Shown piece by piece: positions 1 to 11,085 of a stretch of DNA of 64,000 nucleotides; the stretch's first letter is position 1; the number at the start of each line of letters is the position of its first letter. The DNA comes from Syncephalis fuscata (lineage: Eukaryota > Zoopagomycota > Zoopagomycetes > Zoopagales > Piptocephalidaceae): positions 248,001 to 312,000 of the forward strand of contig JAHLTZ010000029.1 of assembly GCA_025786725.1 (NCBI GenBank). The letters run 5' to 3'. Below the pieces are notes generated by a model that saw nothing but the letters and a program-made list of their open reading frames with translations, made no database searches and was not told the DNA's origin. The translations under genes and the position numbers were made by a program.

Positions 1-235
1 TGTCATGGTCGTTGTAGGCTTTAAGGCCAAGTGGTCAGCCTTTTTCCTTGTTATCTTCTTATCCATCTTCAACATTATCATCAACAACTGGTGGAGTTTC
101 GACAACGACCATCCACACTACGACTTTGTCAAATACGACTTTTTCCAAATCCTAAGCATTGTTGGCGGTCTTATATTGTTGGTCAACCAAGGACCAGGCA
201 GTCTATCGGTAGACGAGAAGAAGAAGCAGTTCTAA
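1..235 (+). CDS. SURF4/Erv29-family ER cargo receptor, 3' end only
   Basis: This is the last exon or part-exon of a membrane protein, cut by the window edge; the reading frame is open from the first bases. The 77 or so visible residues hold two hydrophobic segments (around FFLVIFLSIF and FFQILSIVGGLILLV) separated by a short loop with the WWSF and YDFVKYDFFQ stretches, which match the C-terminal end of SURF4/Erv29. Family members are multispanning ER-Golgi receptors that load soluble cargo into COPII vesicles. The protein ends in KKQF, fitting the dilysine KKXX retrieval signal expected for a receptor that cycles back to the ER. A poly-AT 3' region follows. The start and upstream exons lie outside the window. 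Confidence 0.85.
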   Translation, partial: VMVVVGFKAKWSAFFLVIFLSIFNIIINNWWSFDNDHPHYDFVKYDFFQILSIVGGLILLVNQGPGSLSVDEKKKQF

Positions 236-612
236 GTCTTTTTTCATACTAATTTCAATGCATTATTGAAATCGCATGATTTTGAGTTAATAAAAAGTGC
301 GTGTGTGTATGTGCGTATGGCTAATAATAACAATAATAGCAATAATACTTGATAGTAATTGGTACTAGTAATATTGTAATAGTATTTAATAATAATATTA
401 ATAATAATGGTAATAATGTAATAGTAGTTGTTGTAATTTATAACAACAGGGGTCTATAAACTGTATAGTTTTTGTTAAAATTTTATTTTATTTTTTCATA
501 CTACAAAATTGGCGCGTTGTTTGACGAACTGCCGCTGGTACCTTCTCTTTCTTATTCACTCCTGCTGCCACCGCTTGTTGTTGCGCAAGATTGACAGGAC
601 ATTTGTCGACAT
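236..612. other. Intergenic: SURF4 3' UTR and RPL7 promoter
   Basis: AT-rich spacer with no gene. A degenerate AAT/AATAAT microsatellite runs through roughly 325-440. The part next to RPL7 has T-rich runs, and the short RPL7 leader contains a GC-richer stretch before the ATG at 613. Confidence 0.6.
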
Positions 613-2282
613 GACTTCGTAAGTATACAGTTGTATGGTTGATTAACAGTTGTATAGCAAGAGAGGACACTTTCGTCTCTGCTATAGGTGCGCGGCTCGT
701 CCGGCCAGTGAACAGTGTCCGTCATACTATATCTACAATTGTGTAGCAATAGTATGCGCAAACACTGTTTCCACCGCCTACTGCTTTGTAAAACAAAGCA
801 AGTAGTGAATCTCCATCGATCTGGTCAGATCATTGACAGTACCAATTGTCTATTGACTGATCGGGATTTGAGAATAGGATAGCAACGGCTAACGCCAAAT
901 GCATCCTTTTCTTTAAATAAATGCTTTTTGATCATCACTGTTGCAATTATAGTCTACTGGCTGTATGTTATGATTGCAACTAGTGGTGCATCTAAACTCC
1001 CGGATGCGCTGTATTAATTGCATGCGTGTATCTGGGGATATGTTGGTGCAAATTAGAGACAGCATGTACTGTCATCTTTTGCTTCAATGAAATGCATTCG
1101 TTCGGAAGGCCTACATCAATCTGTGGTGTTTATTTGCATATAAAGCAAATGATATACATCCAGCATACATGATTGTATGGCTACCGCCGACGTATTTGCC
1201 GCCACCAGCATTATGCTGCTGTGTGTGTGCGTTACCTGGCTTGCGTGTCTACCGTGTACTGAACTGTTATCTTTCTTTCTTATAGCACCACCACTGCTAC
1301 CATCAAGCAGGTCCTCGCCCCAGAGACCTTGCTCAAGAAGCGTCAGGTCAACGAGAAGACCCGCGCTGCCAAGGTTGCCGCCGCCGCTAAGAAGCGCATT
1401 GTAAGTAGTAATATCATGGATGATTTGTTGTATATTAGTAGAAGCATATAGCATATATAGCATTCAAACACATTGCAATGATGACATTCTTTTTCAGGAC
1501 GGCTAGCTACGGCGATGTTGCTCTGTTAACCATCTTTCGGGACTGAAGCAATGTGTTTATATGCTATATACTATATGCTATATACTTTACAACTATTAAT
1601 GCATAGCATTTATACTTGTTTAACACTCACTAACCAACTATAATTGCTTTTATAGGCTGCCCGCAAGGTCCGCAGCGATATCTTCAAGCGTGCCCAGCAA
1701 TACGTCAAGGAGTACCGCCAGAAGGAGCGTGAAGTCATCCGCCTTAAGCGTGTTGCTCGCACTGACTCCAACTACTATGTCCCAGCTGAGGCCAAGGTTG
1801 TCTTTGTCGTCCGCATCAAGGGTATCATGAAGATGGCCCCCAAGCCACGCAAGGTTCTCCAGCTTTTGCGTTTGCGCCAAATCAACAACGGTGTCTTCCT
1901 TCGCATGACCAAGGCCACCGCCAACATGCTCAAGTTGGTCGAGCCATACGTCACCTATGGCGAGCCAAACCTTAAGTCCGTTCGCGAATTGATCTACAAG
2001 CGCGGTCACGGTAAGGTCAACGGCCAACGCATTGCCATCACCGACAATCGTGTTGTTGAACAGACCCTCGGCTCCTCCAACATCATCTGTGTTGAAGATT
2101 TGATCCACGAGATCTTCACCTGCGGTCCAAACTTCAAGCAGGCCAACAACTTCTTGTGGCCATTCAAGCTCTCCAACCCAACTGGTGGATGGACTGCCAA
2201 GAAGGCCCGCCATTTCATCGAAGGTGGTGATGCCGGTAACCGTCAAGACCACATCAACGAGCTTATCCGCCGCATGAACTAA
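613..2282 (+). CDS. RPL7: 60S ribosomal protein L7 (uL30)
   Basis: Three exons: 613-620, 1286-1400 and 1656-2282, joined by GTAAGT...TAG introns of 665 and 255 nt, giving 249 residues, the normal length for eukaryotic L7. The first exon carries only two codons and two bases (ATG ACT TC), a classic ribosomal-protein layout. The N-terminus is the lysine/alanine-rich eukaryotic extension (ETLLKKRQ onward); the rest is the L30 fold with recognisable stretches such as [19 protein letters not shown] and [10 protein letters not shown]. Codon use is strongly biased toward C-ending codons compared with neighbours, as expected for a highly expressed gene. Both introns are far longer than the usual 45-75 nt here; the second holds a C/D snoRNA and the first several hairpins. 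The protein is a component of the large ribosomal subunit. Confidence 0.97.
655..805 (+). other. Cluster of three strong hairpins in RPL7 intron 1
   Basis: Three consecutive inverted repeats lie in the 665-nt first intron: 655-688 (11 paired bases with one bulged A), 723-756 (8 bp outer stem CATACTAT/ATAGTATG, small symmetrical internal loop, 5 bp inner stem) and 778-805 (12 paired bases, one bulged A, AAA loop). Their density and near-perfect pairing suggest a structured intronic RNA. I could not place convincing H (ANANNA) and ACA boxes, so I do not call an H/ACA snoRNA. Confidence 0.4.
1466..1558 (+). ncRNA. Intronic C/D-box snoRNA, predicted LSU rRNA 2'-O-methylation guide (snR39/snR39b type)
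   Basis: All key elements of a C/D snoRNA sit inside RPL7 intron 2: C box ATGATGA (1478-1484), D box CTGA (1543-1546) and a perfect 11-bp terminal stem pairing 1466-1476 with 1548-1558. The bases just upstream of box D (1529-1541, ACCATCTTTCGGG) are a 13-nt antisense match to the conserved large-subunit rRNA segment CCCGAAAGATGGT. The base pairing with the fifth nucleotide upstream of box D is the G of CCCG; I recall this as yeast 25S G805, the snR39b site, two bases from A807. In budding yeast, snR39 and snR59 (A807 guides) also sit in RPL7A/RPL7B introns, so the host gene appears conserved. A possible C' (CGATGTT, about 1513) is weaker. Processing would follow splicing and debranching. Confidence 0.9.
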
Positions 2283-2749
2283 GTTCATTGAGCATGTTGT
2301 GAATTTGATATAAATCGAATTAAACATTTATTCATTAAATTGTACACGTCTATTTATTAGTATTTAATTATTGTTATTATTATGTATTTGTGTAAAAATG
2401 AATTACAAAACATAATATAATACACATCAATCACAAATCAATACCATTATTTAATAAATACTAATACACTCATTATACTATTAATTACTATTATTGATCT
2501 ATGTCTATTAATAACACCATCGGCACTTTTAGTCATTTCTCTTTCCTTTTCACACTTTCATTATGGATCGACCATTTCATGGGCGACGACGATCTCCCTC
2601 CAGAGGTGATGACCACCACCATGAACACTATTATAACAAAATAACAGTAGAGGAGATAGTGGAGAAAGAAGAGGAATGAACGATTATCAATCCAGTACAA
2701 ATCACTATCGTTCAAATAATAGTCATAATAAACACATACGGGCAGCTCT
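2283..2749. other. Intergenic: RPL7 3' UTR and CDK gene leader
   Basis: AT-rich to about 2520, then an A/G-rich leader. An ATG at 2563 opens a 38-codon frame ending at 2679 whose first 25 residues (MDRPFHGRRRSPSRGDD...) have the same Arg/Ser/His composition as the downstream CDK N-terminus, but it is out of frame with it. It may be a true upstream part of that protein separated by indels, or an upstream ORF. Confidence 0.4.
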
Positions 2750-5700
2750 ATGAACTACTCGTATAGAACACGTCGACCACCACCAGGGTCTTCACATTCT
2801 ACGTACAATAACCATAGCTATAGTCATAACAATGGCAGTAATAGCAATAGTAGATATGAGCCATCCAATGATTTATTTCATTATCGTAACCAAAATCGTC
2901 CATTAAATAGAAGGCGAGGTGATAGAAACATGTCACCACCACCATCTTCATCTAACAATAACAATAACAATAATAATAACAATAACAATATGGACCGTCG
3001 GCGATATACTTCTATTTACTCAAATCAACACCACCAGCATCAACATCACAATTACCAATCACATCATAACAACACCAACAACAACAGCAACAATAACAAC
3101 TATCAACAGCAACACCAGCCACATCAACAACACCAACCATATCCATATCATCGCCGTCGAGGTAGTGGCGGTATTTTAAGAAATAGATATGATCGACCAG
3201 GTCAAAGCCGTAGTAGAAGTCGTAGTAGAGGCCGTAGTCCTAGCCGTAGCCGTAGTAGAAGTGGTAGTCGTAGTAGAAGTAGTACCAGTCGTAGTAGAAG
3301 CCATAGTAAAAGCCATAGTAGAAGTCCAAGTATAAATAGCAGTTATGGCCGTAATAGTAGTCGTAGTCGTAGTCGTGATAGACAATATATACCCGATAAC
3401 CAACATCATTATCGTAGTCGTAGTCGTAGTCCTAGTATTAGTAGAAGTCGTAGTAGAAGTCGTAGTCGTCATCATAGTCGTAGTCGTAGTAGAAGTGTAG
3501 ATCGATTTATATCATCGCCCACTTCAAACTATCCACACAGATCTCATAGATATAATAACCACAGCCATAACCATAACCATCATTATCAACATCCACGTCA
3601 ACAGCATCAACCACACTATCAACAACAACAACAACAACAACAAACAACAATAACAACAATAACAACAATAGTAATCAACATCATAATAATCAACATCCGC
3701 CACCTTATCATCGAGGACATGGTCGATATAGAAGATTCTATGGATCTCATCACTATCCACCTATATCATCTACATCACCTACATCACCTCAATATCGTTC
3801 CTATGATACACCTTCATCTTATAGCCACCGTCATTATGATAACCGTAGATCTACGGGCTATTATAGATCATATCGAGATATGGATAGATCAACTACAGTG
3901 GATACACCAAACTATCATCGATCATGGCCTGAAGAGCAGGAGCGTGATCGAGGCGGACAGTCATATCATCATGAGAGGTCTTCACGACAACCATCCAATG
4001 ATGACTATGAAGCAAGAGGATTTGTAGATTATATACCTATACCACGATTAGATGACCCACCTTATCCAGTATTAAACAGAAGAAATGAAGAACTGGTGGA
4101 GGTAGAAGTAGATGATAGGCGTAGAAGAGAGGAACAGGAACAGGAACGGAAATGGATAGAGACACCGACATCACCGTCAACGTATCTACAATCTGAACCA
4201 TACAGAACATGGTCACATTCAATGGATAGTCAACATCAATCTCATATAGTGAATAGTAACAGTAACAGTAACAATAACAGTAACAGTAATCCTACTACAG
4301 CATTATCATTTACTAAAGAAGATAGAGATTATAAAGCGACTACTACTACTACAAGTACAAGTACAACAGCACAAGTACAGTCTATACTGTCCAACGAAGT
4401 GGAACAATCATCTAATATGAAATGGAAATCCATTGCCTCGTATGAATCATCAGATACACAAGCAATAGAGACAACTACATTGGATTCAGTAAATAAGTTA
4501 AACAGAGTTGATAAATCTAATCAACATATCATGCCTACAAATAACATTGCTACAACTACAACTACAGCTACTAGTAGTAGTACTTATGAACGTAAATCGC
4601 CTTCCTCCCCTATTTACAAGATTAATTATGGATCAGGATTGGAATTGTATGAACGATTAGGACAAGTAGGAGAAGGTACCTATGGGTAAGCAGATATGAA
4701 TAGTATATGAATAGCATATAAATATTAATAATATATAATTATAGTAAGGTATATAAGGCACGTAATCGTGAAACTGGTCAATTAGTAGCACTTAAACGTA
4801 TTAGAATGGAAACAGAAAGAGACGGGGTAAGTATTGGTATTAACAAATGAACTGAACTAACTAGTTACTAGTTTCCTATTACAGCAATGAGAGAAATGAA
4901 ATTACTACAAAGTATGTGGCATGCAAATGTAGTTCGGTTATATGAAGTAATGATATTAAAAGGTAAATACTACTACACTATTATTATTATTATTATTAGT
5001 TATAATACTGACTGTTTATTGATTGATTAATAGGATCGGTCTATTTGGTATTTGAGTATATGGATTATGATTTGGCCGGTGTTCAAGCCCATCCAATGAT
5101 TCAATGGCATGATACACATGTTAAATGTTTACTACAACAATTATTAAGTGGATTGGACTATCTTCATCAAAAGGGTATATTACACCGAGATATTAAAGGT
5201 AGCTATTTGATCATTAATTATCTAGTTAATGGATCTATTTATTAATGCGTGTAATTAGGATCCAATTTATTATTAAGTCGGAAGGGTGAATTGAAATTGA
5301 CCGATTTTGGATTAGCTCGATGGTATCGACCGGGTCAACCCATTGATTATACCAATAGAGTAGTGACCCTTTGGTATCGACCACCAGAATTATTACTAGG
5401 TGAAACGAAATACGGACCAGAAATTGATCTATGGGGAGCCGGGTAAGTTGAAGTCTATTTAATATTAATGTTGTTAATATTGTTTATAGATGTATATTAC
5501 TGGAACTATTGACGGGCAAGCCACCATTTCAAGGTCACGATGAAATATCACAACTTGAACAAATCTATCAAGTGATGGGTGTGCCAAATGTACAACAATG
5601 GCCAAAAGTAGTTGACTTGCCTTGGTATCATTTAATAAGGCCCAAAGAGGCATATACATCTATATTTCGTGATAGATATGCTAGGTAAGTGAAGATAGAT

Positions 5701-6246
5701 ATGATTAATGTTGATGACTAACGTTTATATTTATATTTATATTTATGTTGTAGTATATTGTCTCCAAGTACACTGGATCTAGCTGAACAACTATTGTCGA
5801 TGAATCCTATTAACAGACCCACGGCACAACAAGCGCTTAACCATTCATACTTTATGGAAATGCCATTACCTTGTCTGCCCCATGAGTAAGTATTTATTAT
5901 AGAATATTAGATTAGACTTGTATATTTAACCTATTCTATCTATAGACTACCCAAGATGGAAGGTGATTGGCATGAATTTGAGTCTAAACAACGACAAAAA
6001 CGACGACATCCATCATCATCTGTACCAATAGCAACAAATACGAATACGAATATAAATACAACTACAAATACAACATCAATAGCTAATCATGATAGTGGCC
6101 ATAGTAATAGTCATACTGATAGTGGTATTGGACATAAACGCCCACTTGATACAACAATGACTTTATTAAAGGATGAGCCAGAATTAAAAAGAACTGCCAT
6201 CCATGCTAATTCGTTATTATCATCATCACCAACTCGATTACCGTAA
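2750..6246 (+). CDS. CTK1: CTD kinase catalytic subunit, Ctk1/CDK12-type, with long RS-rich N-terminus
   Basis: Predicted exons are 2750-4685, 4745-4826, 4872-4962, 5034-5198, 5259-5442, 5490-5684, 5754-5885 and 5946-6246. The first exon encodes a roughly 640-residue disordered N-terminus: Asn/His/Gln-rich, then an Arg-Ser dipeptide domain (about 3200-3500), then Ser/Thr/Asn-rich sequence. The kinase begins at [13 protein letters not shown] (glycine loop); the cyclin-binding helix reads PITAMRE, catalytic loop HRDIKGSN, metal-binding DFG, then [12 protein letters not shown]. This pattern is that of transcriptional CDKs (Ctk1, CDK12/13, CDK9), which phosphorylate the RNA polymerase II C-terminal domain. 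An RS domain N-terminal to the kinase favours CDK12/Ctk1. The frame drops by one base within the CAA/AAC repeat near 3620-3660; the protein reads sensibly on both sides. The start at 2750 is the first ATG in frame, but the protein may begin further upstream. Confidence 0.9.
3616..3672 (+). repeat. CAA/AAC triplet tract inside the CDK gene
   Basis: Near-perfect CAA repeats grade into AAC/AAT repeats, encoding Gln upstream and Asn downstream. The coding frame changes by -1 within this tract, so it is a candidate length-variable or mis-assembled microsatellite. Confidence 0.8.
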
Positions 6247-6306
6247 TCTGTAGGTATTCTATTTAAAATAAACTAAAAAGACTTGGCCTTTAAGGCATGT
6301 AATTTA

Positions 6307-9300
6307 TTAAACAATGGCCAATTGGTCATATAGCAATTTACGTAATTTAAAATAGTCCGACGAGAATGCTCCTTCGAGTATGAGTTGACCGGTAGCCGTC
6401 TATTATGCAATAAATAATAAACAGCATTATTATTTGTCATTATAGGTGTATTAGCGTTGTTTATAACTTACTTTACGAATGGCTACCCGATTATTGCATA
6501 CGAGTACACCATCGCCACGGAACTCTGCTTGCATACCTGGTTGATGTTGCAGTGCACGTTTTAATTCGGTTAATTTAGCATCACCGATTAAAGTGGCGGG
6601 TCGAGTATATTGGCGCTGTTGCTCAATAGGAATGGCTTGAAGTGTCGGTGTCGTTGAATCCAGTGTAAAGTGGACACGGGCTGTCAAATAAGCTACTGGC
6701 AATCATCACGCTAATCATATGTGTATTAATATGTGTATTAGTCGTAAAATGAAAAGAAATTACCTTTTTGAATTCTAAACTGTCAATTAATGTATCGGTC
6801 AATTTGACCTAATAGAAAGGAATAAATAAATAAATAGTTAATGCGTATTATATTATTAATTAATGTGCTAATGTAAATAATTACCTGATACATATTGGTG
6901 GCAGCAGATACGTTAAGTGTTTCGCCGATAGATGGAGCAAAAACGTCGTGTGTCATGCGTTCGTTGGCCAAACAAGTACGGGCCAAATCTTCTGTTGCTT
7001 CTTTTGTACCATGTACAACAATCTATTAAACAAATATTAGTATATGTTTTAATGATAGAGGATGGTGTAAAAGTACTTGCCAATTTACGTGGTGCTACTT
7101 GAGCAAGAATTGTTTTAATCGATCGACCATCAGCCAATCCTTCAAAGTCAATAAATTGTACCTTGCACTCAACGTTAATTAAACGTGAATCAACCAAATA
7201 TTTACACGGCTTTTCTGGTTTCTTTTCCTAAATAGTTATATATATATATATATGTGTGTGTGTATGTGCGTGTGTTTATGTATATATTATTCTACTATTT
7301 ACTAATAGTTATTCGTTTGTTACTTACGGTAGTTACAGCGGTGGCGGTAGCCGCACCAAAGTTTGGCTGATCTTTAAATGTACGACCCGCTGCTTGTTCC
7401 AGCTTTTCAATATCTTGCATATATTGATCTTGTTGAATCGTTTCACCATAATCGTCAAATCGACGTCGACGCTCAAAGAAGGGAAACATTGGAAATGATT
7501 GCGTTTGTTTAAAGAAACCGCCACTACGAACGCCATCACGTACATACAAATCATGCTCGGTATCTAGCATCGCTTGATGGCGTTCTGTTTCTCGATTAGA
7601 TCGATGACGGCCACGTCCGCCAATACCCGAGGCTATATCTTCCATATCTGTATCCATGGCATCTACGTCTTCTTCATCTTCAGAACCTGATGAATCCGAG
7701 GCAATACCACCTTCATCGAGTACATTTCGACTACGGGCAATAACTGCCGCTTCATGGGCTTCACGCTCTTGTTTGGCCCGTTCCTCTTCTTCGTAAATGC
7801 GTAACTCTTCTCCTTCTAGCGGTATTTTACTTTTTACCTAATAAATAAATAATTATTAATCAATTAGCTAATTACTCAATATGCATACATCGATGGTTAT
7901 GGTCAAATTCAAGTCTGTGGCTGCATGTACTGCATTATCTTTAACGGTAGCATAATGCGCAATCCATGCATCATGTAACTGACGTGTAATGGATTGTGGA
8001 TCACCACGTTCCGTAAGAATCACTGTATTATTAGACTGTGACGTCCAATCAATCCACAAATGACGTGAATATCCCGTGGCCATACTGGCACAAGTGGCCA
8101 ATACTACTTTAGGACCAGGATATTTGTCCAACTCCTCCTTATTATGTATTAGACGAATTGATCTACATTTTATTGATTATAAATATTTATAGGATATCGA
8201 TTCAGTGCAACACACTATCTACTCTACTACTTACCGGAAATCAAATGGATGTTCTCTAGACTGGTGGAATTGCTTAGCCGCTTGACCGCCCATCCATTCC
8301 GTCATACTCTTGGCATATTGAATGGCATAGTAGCTTGTATGGCCTAAAAGTAATAGAGGTGTTTTTATCTTTTGAAATGTCCAATGTTGATCGAGTAAAT
8401 AGGCCAATTCAAGAATACGTAGCGATGCATCCACAGGAATTAACACACTACCACCTGCTTCCACTGTAGCCGTCACCGTATCTATCAAATATACTGTAAG
8501 ATCTATTAATGGCAACATTGTTCATAACACTTACCAAATAGTGCTGAATCTCTCTGTTTTCTAGGTGGCTGTATGGATAACGCATTAAATGCATCGGTAA
8601 TAAGGATTGACGGTCGAGTCAATGCCTCTAAAACAACACCATTGGCATGTAATACCGTACCATTTAAATGTCTAATAAATACATGAATCTATATAACAGC
8701 ATAATCTATATAGTAGCTTACCTTTCTTTCTTATGATTGTAGTCAACAGCATAAACAATCTCTTCGTTGTTTTTATGAATCTTCCATAATGCACCACCAA
8801 TAGTATGACCAGCCATATAGGCCACCGCAGTAATACCGGCACATTTACCACCTAGCTGTACAGGCTGTGAGTGCTTTAATGTAATCATACGATTAAAGGC
8901 ATTTTCAATGTCATCAATGCTAAACAGTTTAAAATCCTCTTCTTCTTTATGAGATTGAAATGCATCACGTAGTTCTAATCGACCCATATATTGCACGGGC
9001 AGTGTTGCATATACTGGACAAGTAAGACCCAAATGAGCTAGTGCATATGGATACGCACCAAGATGACGAATATCTGCGTGTGATAATAGTACAGCATCGA
9101 CACGCGGTGCAACACTAATAACCAATTATCTGTCAGTATTATGCTTATTAAAATGGCTCAGAAGTAGTAAATGGTAAAATAAAGACGCTGTCAATTCAAT
9201 AATACACGAATTTGCTTACCGTTTCAGCGGTTCTAGATCTTGCACGTCAAATGAATCAAGCCATCCACAATCAAGTAAGATCTTGGCATTATCGATTTCC

Positions 9301-9368
9301 AACAAGTAGCATAGGCCACGCTCGTTCAAGGCACCCGACAACGGCGTGAACTTTATGTAACTGGCCAT
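6307..9368 (-). CDS. CFT2: Cleavage and polyadenylation specificity factor subunit 2 (CPSF100/Cft2)
   Basis: The gene starts at 9368 ([13 protein letters not shown]...) and ends at 6307 (..YDQLAIV), with about eleven exons that stay in frame. The N-terminal metallo-beta-lactamase fold is seen in [15 protein letters not shown] and the [12 protein letters not shown] segment; the beta-CASP region follows ([20 protein letters not shown]). As in CPSF100, canonical zinc ligands are replaced: HADIRHLGA stands where the active CPSF73 has HxHxDH, so it should be catalytically inactive. An acidic/serine-rich linker with a KEREAHEAA-like region and a [12 protein letters not shown] stretch precedes the conserved C-terminal domain ending in [15 protein letters not shown]. 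It works with CPSF73 and symplekin in mRNA 3' processing in the nucleus. One intron (7023-7080) uses a GC donor. It is divergent from the RING-LON gene across 1.7 kb. Confidence 0.93.
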
Positions 9369-11085
9369 GATCTAGCTAAGTCAAGCCTATTATTATTATT
9401 ATTATGAAAGTGTGGAGCAATAGATTAAACCATATGCATGAATTAATCTACTCATATGCACTTTCTACATATTTGCTCACGTGATTTTATCACCTAATCG
9501 ATGATGGTAATACGGTATAGTTTTTATTGAAAAATAATACTATGCTACATCTATTCATTAAATAGAAAAGATATTAATAGATAGAGAGAAAGAGAGAGAG
9601 AAAGGAAACATGCATGTTGATTCAATGGCGTTGTAGGAGGCAAATGACATCATTGACTATTTATTAAATATAGCCGCTAAGTTTATTGGCTAATTTTGAC
9701 AATTGAAAGACTGGCCAAACACTATCTGACAAAGCTGTGTATCAGTGTTGACTAGGAGCGAATGAAATAAAAGATTCGGACCGAAACCCGCCATGGTCTG
9801 CCCATGTCGGAGTGACTAAACAAGTACATCGACTGCGCAATAGGTGATGCTGTCGAATTAGCCATTACTATTTGCTCCGTTCTATAAAAGCCGCGCCATC
9901 ACGGTCCGTTAAAAGACTCGGTCCGACCTTTAGTAATTATTATTATTGTTATTATTGTTAATCTACTATCATTATTTGCAGTATTATTTAATAAAACAGT
10001 GTATTATTAGCTATAAAGCCATTCACAATTGGCTAACAAATAAATCATCCGGACCGATTCCTTAAATGCAGCTTTGTGACCAATTCCTGCCAGATACTTC
10101 TGTATCTATCCTATGGCGTAACTCTACCCAATAAACAACATCAACCACTATACATCTCATCTATTCCAAGTGTGAAATAAAGTGACTGTCATTATAAGTA
10201 TTCACTAGTTTGTAAATAGATGTTTAATTAAGAGTAACAGTGATGTCAAATGCATTATGCTACTATTACATTCTAATAACTGTAAAATTCGGTGCCAAGT
10301 TGCCCCGAAAAGCCATTGTGTTCCAACAATGGACGGGCCGAACTCTGCATCATCCAAACACTAGATGATTCCACTTTAAACGGTATATAAATGGATTTAC
10401 TAGTTTACAATGATTACCATACCTCTACACGCCGTCACAGTCCTGCACCATTCTGTCTACTCTACTCCATTCGTAGCTTTATACTTCTTTGTTAATAAAG
10501 CACTATTATCAAGATACTATTGTTAACACTCCATTCCACGTATACTAGCCAGTGCTGGTATACCACCACTTTTCTGATACACTAGTTTTATTTATTGGTA
10601 AGTCAGTAGTTACTTGGCTGTACCAAAGTGTGCACCCACCCATATAATACACACTAAAGTATAAAGGTATCTTCTCACCTTGTGTGTGTGTGTGTGTGTG
10701 TGCAGATAGTTGCGTATAAATGGATTATATCAATAAGCACATTAACTGATCATACTTTGATACTGTTTTTCCTTTTATCCGCTTCTTACTTATTCGCTCT
10801 TTATTTCTACTACTCTCTATTACTATTTCTATTACTATTACCATTTCTAATATGCCGTCACTGAATGGCGACGTTTGACATTCGTAATAGATATCTATCA
10901 AGAATTCCTATTTCTGCTTTCAACACATCCATCTATAGTCGAGTCCATTGTGTCTACGGCCAATATAAGCTACAAGTAGCGTGAACGACTGTGTGTGCGT
11001 GCGTGTGCGGCAGTGGCCCTTTGAAACAAGTTGCTTTCTTTTTTCTTGGTTTATATACATAAATATATATCTAGTGTTCAGTGCC
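9369..11085. other. 1.7-kb divergent spacer between CFT2 and the RING-LON gene
   Basis: No protein gene recognised. Two TATA-like elements point rightward: TATAAAAG at 9883-9890 and TATATAAA at 10384-10391, neither followed by a recognisable coding start. A nested inverted repeat lies at 10288-10342 (TTCGG/CCGAA outer, CCATTGT/ACAATGG inner). A pyrimidine-rich leader follows a GT microsatellite at about 10681. The spacer may contain promoters of unannotated non-coding transcripts. Confidence 0.45.
10681..10704 (+). repeat. (TG)n dinucleotide microsatellite
   Basis: A nearly pure TG run of about 24 bases in the leader region of the RING-LON gene. Confidence 0.9.

Noticed and set aside
1650-2327. 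225-codon open frame on the minus strand
   Set aside because: It is the antisense of RPL7; its length comes from the strong C-ending codon bias of that gene.
10981-11085. GTG-initiated N-terminal extension of the RING-LON protein
   Set aside because: There is an ATG at 11086 and the extension is leader-like and low complexity.
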